NCBI GenBank assembly: GCA_022225965.2
Contig: JAKJXP020000066.1
Location: 62,001-126,000 of the forward strand
Length of the DNA: 64,000 nt
Direction of reading: 5' to 3'
DNA from: Diatrype stigma
Taxonomy: Eukaryota; Ascomycota; Sordariomycetes; Xylariales; Diatrypaceae
A program made the translations under genes and the position numbers. Every line of letters starts with the position of its first letter. The first letter of the stretch is position 1. Below, piece by piece: positions 11,225-22,700 of this stretch. The notes beneath the pieces were generated by a model. The model did not search any database. It saw nothing but the letters and a program-made list of their open reading frames with translations, and was not told the DNA's origin.

Positions 11225-14200
11225 CTGGTAGGTGTCATGTCATACATCATACAACGCGATCGGCCCCGCGGCTCCGGCGGGTGGTTGCATGGGGCGATTT
11301 GGACCATTACCGTATACAGAGCATCCCTCAAGGACCTAGACTCCCCTAACTACCTCCGTCCCCTATGATGCTCGTTAGCCGGCTCTCTTATATTGAATCT
11401 AATCTTCTTCTTGGCTGGACCTTGGGTAATTCTTCGAACCTCCGCTCAAGGGCGACAAGATGACCAACCCACTAACAAGGCCAAGAAAGAAGGCTTGATT
11501 AGGTGTGTGCAGTTCACGTGAAGAATCGATCTAATTGCCTACATGTAATCCCCTAAACTCCCGGGTATTGGTCCGGCTGCCTGGTGAAGTACTTATTAGT
11601 CACGTAGTCTCGCCCGTGTTTAGCGATGCGTGTTCTAAAAACAGTTTGCCACAAGCAGTTTTCGGACTGCGCTGTGTAGGTAATTACGTATGCAGGTAGG
11701 ATGAGGATGATGATGCTGTCGTCACTGAACTGGGCCGCCTATTACTTCTGCACAGGCGTGGAGGATGACGGAAGGGCGTTGAGGCTTGTGGCACTTTGTC
11801 GTGGTGGTGGTACCGGTTTGGAAACCATGTGGCCCCCATCCATCCCCTTCCTTCCTTTCCCTCTTACATATTACCTACATACCTACCCTGCGAAAGCCTG
11901 TCTGTCATCAGAAAGCAATTACGTAGCTGTCTGTTGTGGCACAGGAGAAACAGAAGGCTATTCCACACTCTCCGTGGTAGTACCGTACCGTACCTAGGTT
12001 GACCCGTTGCCCCCTCTCTCCCCCGCTTACCTATCGACGGGGGAAGAGGAAGAACAGGCCATCCGACGCTCCAGGTAGTTACCGTAACACCAGTGGGCGG
12101 GATGTCACTAGGTAGGTAGGCTGGATGTGCAGTATCGCCTTTTGCTTACTATGTAGGCATAATTCTTGATTGATGAGATCGTACAGTATTAAAACGCCTC
12201 GAAGAACTCCTGGAACTCCCTGACTGAACCTTTGCCCCGTGGGCGCTACTGCAAGCACTTTAACATGACGAGCGTCTGAGGCCCCGGAGCAGCCGCGCCT
12301 GGCCGGTTGATCAGCCCAGCATCGACCAGTCCAGTCACTCAGTTCAGATTCTTGGAATAGCTGCGTGGGTGCATTTACCTACCCTTTACCCCCTTGCCCC
12401 GACCGGAGCAAGGCGGGCCCCGTGACCCCGCGTGCGTGAGTAATCATTTCTGACATGGAGTGCACCGTATGCTGTTTCAACACTCTAGCTACATAACAGC
12501 GAACCCATCTTCTATTCTCCGGTTGGCTTCTGGGTGGATCTTTTATGTAGTAGGCAGCGGCAGCGTATACAGGGCAGTTAAGTATGTAGGCTGAGCCGCC
12601 AAAAGGGTAGTACCCCTTTTCACTTTACCTATGAACCAGAGGGATTGAGATGACGAGGCTTACTGTCTTGGACCTAGCCAGTAGAGCCCGGAAGAACCAT
12701 GTCGAGGCTCCTGATTCGCAAGCAGAATCATTTAGTGTGAGAAGTACCGTTCCTTCCAGTGAATCTGGTTCGCTGGGCAGTTTGGCGCAGTGAGCCTATC
12801 GACTGCGAACTGATAAATCTGATAGGGGGTAATGCCTACTCAGTGTTTGCAGCATTATTACAGCATAATTGTTCGTGGCTGCTTATTTCAGCAGTTGGAT
12901 TCGTCCCCAGAAAAGACCGTAACATGGCTCGCTCGGCTGCAACGGAGGACCGAATGCGACTGGCTCCGTTCTTCATTTGCCTGTCCTGTTGTAAACGCCG
13001 ATGGTGCAGCGTGGGGGAACCGGTTGGGTGGATGGGCATTTCTCGCACTGGTTCGTCCGATGCTGCCAGCCGTCGTTCTTAACGATATAATATCGTCGAG
13101 TGTGCCCTGTTTCGGGCCACGTCTGGGCGGGCTGTCGGTGGTATATCCGACATTTTCACGCGTAGCACATGGGCATGTATGCCTACTGCAGACTTCTGTG
13201 TGAAGATATTCCGGGCTGCCTGATAGGTGCGCAGGGAGGCGGCAGGTGGGATATGTACCCACGGCACTTCTTACCTCTTATGTAGTAGTTGAGGGGTTTT
13301 GACGCCTATCGCACACTTGACTTTGGAAAGCGAAGCCATGTTGAGAGCAGCGTATGCCTCCCCTCACGCGCTGGTCATGCAGGTGTGGAGAGGTCAGCGA
13401 GGGGAACCCAGAAAGGCCGGATGGTATTTGGTCTAGACAGGCAAGACAGGATCGCTGGCGAAATTCTAGTTACTACACCGCTTCGACGTCGCCTCCTGCA
13501 GAAGGAACGAAGAGTCACGTTTAGAGGGTCCGTAGTTAAGTGGCGTGCAGCTCTTGAGGCTAGAGCTACCTCGTACCTAGTGTAAGTGAGCTCGGCGGCT
13601 ACGCACGCATGTGTTCTTTAGTGCAGCTTGGTCGGTTGGGCCAACCGCCCTGTGGTTGGATGGGATTTGAAGGTTCTGGTTGCCTGACGGTCGAAAGCTT
13701 GATGCAAATTGCCGAATTAGGAACCATCACTAGTGGACATGCCAATGAGATCTTGTAGAAAATTGATTGCCCAAGACAAGACCTGGCAAAGCCTGGAAGG
13801 CCGTGAAGCAGTGGCAGAACGATCGATAGTTAGGAAAGGCAGGAAGGATATCATAGCCCTGATCCTGATGACCTGTTCAACATCTGTTCTGCGGGGTCAT
13901 CTGCACATGCAAAATTTTGATGTCTTGCTGGTGGCCGAGAGCAAAGGAGAACATTCTAAAGAGGGGCAAAATGGGGAGATGCAACCGGCCACAGAGCGTC
14001 ATTTAAGTCGTCTTATTATTAGAAAACCCGATCAAGCAGATTCGTCCGTCGGCAACTATTGGCGGGTATCTGGTATCGTGGGTATACGATGTGAGACAGA
14101 AGTTGATCGATAGCGACCCCTCCTGCCTCCCCCGATGACCGACAACTACTATAGCACTATATCGTTAGTAGTTAGTTAGTGGCGATGCCGCGGTTGATGA

Positions 14201-17200
14201 TGCTGTTACTGAGGTTACTACATATGTATATGAGGCTTCTTGAGGCTCTAGCTAGTTGCGCCTCGATCATACGTAGAACTTGGAAATGGAAGTATAATCC
14301 CAATGAATCCCACTCGTAGTGCTGTCACCGACTTTTCTCTTTGCAGGTGCGTGCTTTAGTAGACGCCAATCTGCTACTATGTAAGCAGCAGCTCTGATCT
14401 CTGCCTACTGTAGAGACGTCACCACGTACACGTTCTAGGCGTTGATCCGAAGCTGGTTCTACGGTTCTACGGTTCGGTTCTACATAATAGGCACATAGTA
14501 GGCACGCATGTAGGCAGGTACGTAGGACAGCGTCGAAGATCCCATGCGGCAAAAGCCACCAAGGGTCGGTCGGTTTCAACTTTCCAGGGTGCCTAAGGTA
14601 GGGAGTTCTGGTAGCCCTTCCCCACGCAAGGGCGATACGGCTGTACAACGGGTGGGTGTACTTCGTAGGCTGCTCTGTTTTTCCTTCGGCATCGGGTCCT
14701 TGAGGGATGGTTGGTCGGCAACCGGCCTACCGGGTCAGGTCACTGCATGGCCAGCATGGATATGTGTCTTCACTCACTCGCTCGCTGGCTCGAAAATTTC
14801 TGAAAATTCTGGGTCGCCATGCAGGCAGGGCAAAGAGGGGAAGATGAGGGAATGAATGAATCAATGAATGACTTATTCAATTCTTTTACCTAGCGATCAT
14901 CGTATGTCCGTTTCCGCAGTCATGGGTTGCGCGAGTGCGTGGGAAGGAGGTGGAAAGACACCCGGAACGCAGGAGACTACGGTACATACATCGGTAGACT
15001 CGGCCCTGGATCGTATGGCCAGAGGGCCTACGTAGTAGTGCAGCTATGTAGGCATGTATGCAGGTGGGGGGTTTCCGGGAGGATCAAGTAGCGAATCTAT
15101 CATGTTAGACATGTCCGGTTGATAACTATACACAAGTAGCTGATATACACAAGTACCTCTTCTCACATACTGCCTACTACGTAGTACACAGAGTTCTGGA
15201 CGGATAGCTGTCATCATGGCCCAAGCATACGATCTTGCTGGCGTTGCCAGTGAAGTCCGGCTTATTTAGAATAGCCCGTATTGGGTAGTATGCAACGACC
15301 GATGGAACCCGTGACTAACTAGATACGAGCCGTAACCAACTAGATGGGGCCTTGTGCTATTCTGACCTTAGGTCTACGTAATTGAACTGCTGGGAGAGCT
15401 CCCAACCGCCTCTGAAGCTGACACTTTCCACGCGAGCTTACAGGCCGTGCAGTGCAGGCCTACAGAATATGTGGCCGTGGCTCGTGGGGCAACTCCCAGC
15501 CCAGCTAGCCTGCCCGTTTTATTGTGGCAGTGTGGTCGATGTGGTGGTTAATCAGAACACGCGTTGCCATATGAAGTAAGAATATGCTTCAGCTGAGCGT
15601 ACTACTACTACTGTACTATGTAGTCCAAGGAGAATATCATGTAAACTACATCGGTGACTGACCGTAAAGATATTTTGGCTAGCATGAGATGAGTTTATGA
15701 CGTTTGATATCTGATACTCGCTTACTTTGAGGCATCCTTTGTGCACATCTGGGTAGGTAGGTATTAGTTAAGACGCGCCTGAATCGCGTAGTTTTAACAG
15801 CGCCAAGTCAACCTCTCTTGACCTTATATATGCAATACTACCCCGTAGCTTGACTGCCCTTGACTGCCCTTGACTGTCTATAGTAGGCATTTGGGCTGTA
15901 ACTCATTTCACCTTTGGAATACTCATTTCAAGATTTACCAGTCAACAGGACTTTGAAGAGGACAGAGAATTGCATGAGAAAACGAGTTCCGTCCCCTTTC
16001 GGCTCTCATACTCTGCTTCACATGTCTTGGCAATCAGCCAGTGTATGTGTGCGACCAATCACAGACAAGATGAACTGACCAAAAGATAGAATTGACCCTA
16101 CGCAGTTGTGTAAGCTATCGTAAAGCAACCCAGTTGAATATCCAATGGGTATCTCATGTTGTCTTGCACCTCATATCACCTTACTGACTTATGATGTCTT
16201 GCTGCCTAAATGGCCACCACGATGCACTGGTTTTGATCTGATGTGTTCGTGGTAAGCTTACAACCTGAAGCAAAGGGTTAGTTGCCGACTTTCCGCACCC
16301 CTGAATGAGGTGCGTAAGGCCCAATACACAGGCGATGGGCTGGTGTACACTGGGGTAGCACGCGTTTGCTTTCTCATACGTCGGCCAGCCCAGATTACAT
16401 AACGCAAATACTGTGTAAGCATGTTGAGCTTCTCTCCCTTTGGTAATTTTTCACGCAGGTCGGTGTCGTCTGGTAGTCGATGACAGCTAAGATGCCTCTG
16501 GCCAACACATGGAGGTAGGGAGTCGGCACTCCGTTGTGTATTATTCCGTTCATCCTATGCGTTTCATTTATCGCCTTGCTGTCTGGAATTATCCAGTTGC
16601 ATTCTACTATCAAAAACAAATGCCTCGGGGACAGTCGGCCCAATGAAGAGCACACACGGAGAAAATGGAGCTGGCATCCCGAAATGGTGGCGACGCGTCC
16701 GGAACCTTTAGAGTGAAATATGAATGACTGCAGATGAACCCAGGCTACTGTAGGCATCTCCTATTATGTGGTGTAGGTGGTGTGGTATCTAGTAGTCAAC
16801 AGGCACCACATATTCATTCCTGATATGGCAGTTCCCGATGAAAGCCAGTAGACGCGAGAGATCTCGGCAAGATGGCAGGATGGGAACAAGCACCCTGACT
16901 TCCATGCAAGTTGAAAAGGGGTGGACAAGACAAGAAGCGCCTTCTATAACCGTCGATTGCCGCGAACATCAACATCCGGACTGGGAGATAATATGAGCAA
17001 CGGAATCTTACCTGTATCTTCTCCTGGAGACTCACCAAGAGAGGGCGCTGGGTTGAATATGTATACTATGTAGGCAGCTGGTAAGCCATGAAGAAGAGAT
17101 GCCAAGGCTTTAAGAAACGACAAAAAGAACACAAGGATCACCAGGCGAGCGCAAGAGAGATCATCTGCGCTAGTCAAGAAACCGTCCATCTAACCGTCGC

Positions 17201-18574
17201 AAACCCGGACCCCTATTTTCAGAACGATCTTGTTGTTCCGCGCTTGACTTTTCTCTTCCTCGCCTTCCACTTGCTCAACATGGTCCGTTAGCGCAATCTA
17301 CCACTGCATGGAAAATTTTGTTGGTTGCAGTAGATATATGGAGAGAAAGGCTCAACCACGAAAGAGGGTCAAGAGGGTCAATGACGGCCACTTGCTCCAG
17401 TTGCTCTGCCCAAGAAATGGAGTCGGAAGCGCTCAAGCGTGCATCCTACCAGCATAGTACTGCCTGCCTACGTATGTATGTTCCATCATCCATGGATACG
17501 CGACGATACGAAGTACTTGCATGTCTTAGTTAGATCGAATGCTCCGTGCCTGTACCAGCACCCCGGTGCTTACCTAATTCCTGGAATTCCTCATCTGCGT
17601 ACTTGGTAGATGTCCGTCCAAATGTGCAATCTGCCATCTGGCAATGCAACTTCTGGTTGCCCGAGAGATCGCTATCAGAAGAGTACCTACCCTGCTTGCT
17701 AGGTACAAATTACCATATGGATGCAACATGACTTAGCCAGCCGAGGAATTTGCGGCGCCTTGCTTGTTTTGTATATTGCCGCCTCGGACAATTGATTATT
17801 AAAGCAGGCGCACACACACATGATACGATTTGGTGGAATACCTACAACAGCCTACAGGCTACTACCTACTCCGGACAGCGCTATGCAACCACAAACTATG
17901 TGAAGCTCCTGACTCGGTCGAAATGTTCGGTAAGGGTGGTTTTGAGGCACGCACACACACGCGCGCACGCACACACACTCAGAACTATAGTAGGTACTTA
18001 CATACAAGGTGTATACGGAGCATGAAGTATGTACATGATTGCCGGCACACACAACCGTCCACTACGCAACTACCTACCTACGTAGTCTACTATAGTACGA
18101 GGTATTGTACAAACATCGCAAAGTGTGTTGAGAACGAACCGAGCTTCCACAACCCCAGACCTGGAAGCGGACATAAGATCGGGGCTGAGAAAATGTGGGC
18201 AACTCTTCCTAAATATACTACTGGTTAGGCGGTTAGGTGGGTATGTACCATTTACTGAGGTCGGTCACTCATCTCATGAGCTCGCCCATCCCATGGTAAA
18301 ACTTTCAGTTGCTTCCACCATGGTTGATTTATTACATGGTATGGTTTCAAACCCACTTGATGATTTGATGATTAGGCAGGTTCTGAAATGCTAAAGTTCA
18401 ATCCCTATTGCTAAACTTCAAGAATGCTCAGTATTAGGTCATGGCGCTGGTCAGTTCTGACTCTTGCATGCTCAAGCACAATGGATGTGAATGGCTCATA
18501 ACTTTGTTGGCAACGCTGACCACAACCGAAACTCCAGTGCCCACGACCCGTGATCTGCTTGCCAGCCAACAACC

Positions 18575-18575
<1 letters not shown>

Positions 18576-18618
<43 letters not shown>
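18576..18618. repeat. (CATA)n/(CA)n microsatellite
   Basis: A few CATA units followed by about 16 uninterrupted CA dinucleotides. The surrounding open frames on both strands only translate this repeat. Confidence 0.95.
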
Positions 18619-18621
<3 letters not shown>

Positions 18622-19266
18622 TAGCATATCGGCAGCTGGTACCTAGAGCAAGCTCGCTAAGGGTGCAAGTACATAATGGGGATAGTAAAATCAACTGGGA
18701 GGACTGATGATTGGCTCAATATGCACTACCCAAGTTGAATACCTAACGGGGTGGGCCACTACGTACTTGTAGGTATTACTTCGGAACCAATTTCCCTAAC
18801 GCATCCATTCATCTACCCACGTTTCCAGCCCCTACATAAGAATGAAGAATGTTCCTACCGACACCCGTATGTACCTACACATGCGCGGAGGTAGCACCGC
18901 AGTCATCGGACGACGCAGAAACCCTCCGCCGCCTCTTGACCAGTTTGTCTGGTCTGCAATATCAAGCCATACTGAACACCAGGCAAGGAATGGCGAAAGG
19001 GAGAATGATGTTAGCAACGGTCAGGCACCAGGTTCACGGAGTAACAAACAGCATAAAGTAGGAATTAATATGCAGGCTGATACAAGGAGGGCGTCGACTG
19101 TGTGACTTGGCTGGACGGCTGAGCCGGATTAGGAACCTGTGGGCTTGGTGAATGTACCTGATTTATCCATTCAGTGCCAGCGCTATACCCAGTTCTGCAA
19201 GCTGTACATACATGCACAAAATACCCACGAGCCGGTATTGCCTGTCTGCCTCTGTATGTACCTCTT

Positions 19267-19434
19267 GCCTCTGCCTCTGCCTCTGCCTCTGCCTCTGACC
19301 TGCAATCTCCTTTGCAATTCCGTAGGTACACACCATACGCCCACACACTCACACACCCACACGCAACTTTGACCATCACCACCACCACCACCACCCACCA
19401 CCTGGCACCCACACCCACACCCACACACCACCAT
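19267..19434. repeat. (CTGCCT)n hexamer and (CAC)n/(CACACC)n repeats
   Basis: Five tandem CTGCCT-type hexamers at 19267-19297, followed at 19375-19434 by an array of CAC and CACACC units. Translations in any frame are low-complexity. Confidence 0.9.
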
Positions 19435-19979
19435 TTACGGGAGGAGCTGTAGGAATTTACTAGTAAAGCTGTATGTACATATATAGGATGGTAGGCTGGC
19501 CGGCTGGGCTGGTAGGCGGTTCGTTAGCGCAGTGGCTAGTATGTATGCAGAACCTTCGTTAGACTAGCAGACAGGGTTAGCCTTTAGGTCACTTAGGTGG
19601 TTAGTAGCCATCCAAACATGGCTAAAGTGCTAAGGTACCTTAACTCTACTCGACTCACGCTTTCACGCTTTCGCCCTTTCGCCCTTTCACTTTTCATTTT
19701 TCATTTTTCATTTTTTACTGATCGCTTGACTGCTTCCAGTTCGGGCCTTGGCCAATTACGTCTAGGGTCTGAGGTCTGAGGTCCAAAATCTTTGTCCCCT
19801 GCGGTCGGTCTACCTCCACGGGTGTGTGTGTAGGTACCTGTATGTATGTACCCTAGCTCTTGGTTCTGAACTTCTTGGTTCTTGGTCCTCGGTCCCCCAG
19901 ACGCTGGACGCCAGAGCCCGCACTAACATTCGCACCAAGGCGGCCTTGCCTCTCACGCCCAGTCAAACCTTGCACCTTG

Positions 19980-21554
19980 CAGGCCTTGCACCACACTCTT
20001 TCTTTAATTTTATCACTCTCCCACTGGCACCACCACCACCTCCAACCCTCATCCTCTCCCTCCTTTCAGACCTCGAAACGGACGACACGCCAATCCATTC
20101 GACCTCGACCAAAATTTGCTTTTTGGGAGTTGTCGACGTTAGGTTTCAGGTTATATCTCTTTCTTTCTTTTTTCTTCCTACATCAACATCCGCCTCTCAG
20201 CACGAAGTAGAGACTAGGACCGCTCCTTCTCCTCAGTCCTTTTGCGTCGGGAAAAAAAGGGAAGATTCAAGAACAAGGAGAGAGAAGTGATAGAGAGTGA
20301 GCCAGACGTGCATCCGACGTGTGCACTCTAAGCGGGGGACTATCATCACAATTGCCGTCTTCATGGCTACCTAAACAGTGAGCGCCGACTTTGGATCCTC
20401 GATCTTTACCTTTGCGAACCCGCGTCGAACGAACTCGGACCTGCCCAATTTCCTGCTCGCCTCTTTCAGCCAACCGAGCAGTGCCGTTTCTTCGATCACC
20501 ACCACAACACTGGAAAGGCGAACATAGGCCGCTGCCGCTATTGATTTACAAGGACAACAACCTCGGCGCATTCTCCCTCGGCCATCCATATCGTATCTCT
20601 TTCCATTGGAGCATCCTTTCTCAAGTAAGTTGGCATTTATGATTTCCGTCGCCCGCCCGCTTCATAACCTATGCACTGTTATCATCGAGTCGAATCTCGA
20701 ACCTCCACATCAAAGCACAACCACTACGACGAAGCACGAGAAGTAATCCTAAGTCTCATCACCACATCACGACGCTTCCCAAGGGTTTCTTCATGAATTT
20801 TGAATTGCGCGTTATAAGTCTCATTGTCTTTTGAGCCGAGTACAAATACTATGGTTCGGGGGTTGATCTACCTCTTGGAGCGGTAGCATTCGGTTCCGCT
20901 TTGGCATTTTCCTCGTTGTATCAAGCCCACTATTCAGTTCTTTCCATCAAGCTACAGTCGAAGTTTGGCGACCAAGATATACAACACCGTCGTTACGGAT
21001 GACTTATAAGAGTAATATGTGGGAAACAAAACGCGTGCACAGTAGTTCATTGTTTTCTCATTCCCGTCGTGGCCCTGTGCCGGACACAAGGATATTGTAT
21101 CACTAACCAAGAACAGTTTTCTAGAGAAGCCTTTTTTCCTACAGCGTTTTCTCATATCTGACGGTAACCTACAACCAACGTTCGGCCACCTCTTCCTGAC
21201 GATCCTGTCCGTACTTGGCTGAACTCGACAAACATTCGCGACCGCTTCTCGACCAGACAAGCCCGCGACTACCCACATTTCATTGCCTCGACTGCATTGG
21301 ACCAGGGCAATTGTTTCCTTTATAGCCATCTCAGATTGTACATCAACACGTCTGATTCATGGCTGGGGCATCTAACTAAGGTTCTCGACCTTTTTCCTCA
21401 CGCGTGTATCGCTAGGCCTCGGATTAGGAAGATAGTTGTGTTGTGAACCCACGCCACTGAGTATCTCATTCGCGCGTTCAGGCAATCACCACTCCTTTCG
21501 ATACAAGTCACCACAAAAACTTCTTAGTTCCAGACCCACGTCCCGATCGTCATC
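19980..21554 (+). promoter_or_regulatory. Promoter and long 5' leader of the cyclin gene, with a probable leader intron
   Basis: Pyrimidine-rich tracts at about 19990-20220 (CTCTCCCT, TTTCTTTCTTTTTTC) are typical of sequence just upstream of transcription starts in filamentous fungi. From there to the cyclin ATG at 21555 are about 1.3 kb without a credible gene. A strong donor-like CAA/GTAAGT occurs at 20625, and acceptor-like sites follow (for example ATCGCTAG near 21417), so a spliced 5' untranslated region is likely. Exact start and splice sites are inference. Several short upstream open frames exist in this leader. Confidence 0.4.
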
Positions 21555-22700
21555 ATGCCGGGCGGTGTGTGCGCGGTTCTCGATTACGAGACCGACGTGA
21601 TGGCAGAGTATGTGGCTGAGATGTCCATGCGAATTATCCTACCTAACGCGACCGTCACCGGTGCCTTCCGAAAGTTCGTCTCGCAGATCTTGACGTCTAC
21701 TCGTCTTCCCAGCACGACGATCCTCCTAGGCATGAACTATTTGGCGAAGAGGGTTAACTCGCTTAACGCTGCTGGCCAGTTCAAGCCGCAGGAGGGTGAA
21801 GTCTGGAGAATGCTCACGGTTGCCCTGCTCCTGGGTAGCAAGTTTCTCGATGATAATACCTTCCAGAATCGGTCGTGGGCCGAGGTTAGCGGCATTCCTG
21901 TCTCTGATCTCAACACGATAGAGCACCAGTGGTTGGATCATATTGGCTGGGTGCTCTATGTCAATCTTGACCGCAGCCACGACTTCAACGCTTGGCTCAA
22001 GAACTGGGAAGAGTGGCAGGAGACCAGGAAGCAGCGCCAACTGCAGCAGAAGCAGCAGCAGCAACAGTCCCAGGCTTTGGCTCGCGAGAGATTGGCTCCT
22101 ATCGTCACTTCTCTTCGCCAGGAACCCGCCAGACATCATCCTTTGCTCTACGAAGGTTGGACACCCGAGGAGATTGCTGAGTATGATCGTGCTACGGTTC
22201 AGGCAGGGTTGGTCGGCGCTGCTAAGGGCGCGCCAGCCTACCGTCCCCGCGAGGGCTCGTGGTCGAATATGTACCACAATGTGTGGAACCAGACTCAGAC
22301 AGCGCCTTTGACGCCGCCCGATTCCGGCTATGGCACACCAGAGTACCTCAACTCTGCTGCAGCTGTGAACTCGCAATACAACGAGTGGTTCAATCAGGCC
22401 GTTGCTGCGAGCAATTACAACCGCGATTACCAGCGCGATTACAGTCGAGACTACAGCCGCGACTACAACCGGGACTACAGCCGCGATTACAATCGAGGTT
22501 ACCAGCAGTCAGCCGGCCACAACACGTTCGGCTCCAGAACTGGATCTCATCAAAGCCAGCCGTATTTCAGCAGCTACAGCCACAACCACTGGGATTCGAC
22601 GGTCGCTGAGTGCAACTGTTCACACTGCTTGGCAGCTCTGCATTCCAAACCCGCGAATTATTTCCATCATCATGCTTATGGCCAAGCCGTCATGGGCTGA
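21555..22700 (+). CDS. clg1: Cyclin-domain protein of the Clg1 type
   Basis: A single-exon, 381-residue protein. Residues about 40-155 form a cyclin box: a stretch beginning FRKFVSQILTSTRLPSTTIL, then LLGMNYLAKRVN, then VALLLGSKFLDDNTFQNRSW and a final helix ending in HIGWVLYVN. In yeast, Clg1 binds the cyclin-dependent kinase Pho85 and takes part in growth and starvation signalling; this gene's role is inferred from that family. After the box come a Gln/Arg-rich coiled-coil-like segment (about 150-180), a low-complexity region, and a striking tandem repeat of RDYSRDYN units (about residues 290-316). The C-terminus is His/Cys-rich (CNCSHC, YFHHHAYG). The ATG at 21555 is chosen because the protein begins close upstream of the cyclin box and a long leader precedes it. 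The gene symbol is by homology only. Confidence 0.8.
   Translation: MPGGVCAVLDYETDVMAEYVAEMSMRIILPNATVTGAFRKFVSQILTSTRLPSTTILLGMNYLAKRVNSLNAAGQFKPQEGEVWRMLTVALLLGSKFLDDNTFQNRSWAEVSGIPVSDLNTIEHQWLDHIGWVLYVNLDRSHDFNAWLKNWEEWQETRKQRQLQQKQQQQQSQALARERLAPIVTSLRQEPARHHPLLYEGWTPEEIAEYDRATVQAGLVGAAKGAPAYRPREGSWSNMYHNVWNQTQTAPLTPPDSGYGTPEYLNSAAAVNSQYNEWFNQAVAASNYNRDYQRDYSRDYSRDYNRDYSRDYNRGYQQSAGHNTFGSRTGSHQSQPYFSSYSHNHWDSTVAECNCSHCLAALHSKPANYFHHHAYGQAVMG

Larger units (their letters stand above)
11225..19800. other. Long gene-free stretch of normal composition
   Basis: About 8.6 kb with balanced base composition but no open frame longer than 132 codons, none resembling a protein family, and no chain of exons that I could build. 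It carries microsatellites, many TAGGTAGGTA and TACGTAGTA-like words, and scattered copies of ATGTAGGCA. A run of three TTGACTGCCC-like 12-mers lies near 15849-15885. It could hold non-coding RNA genes or fast-evolving small genes that cannot be recognised by eye. Confidence 0.5.

Noticed and set aside
19826..20290. 154-codon plus-strand open frame
   Set aside because: Composition is that of a pyrimidine-rich promoter/leader (Leu/Ser/Pro/Phe); no domain, no coding pattern.
21726..22376. 216-codon minus-strand open frame over the cyclin gene
   Set aside because: No domain; it is opposite the cyclin box, which is clearly the coding strand.
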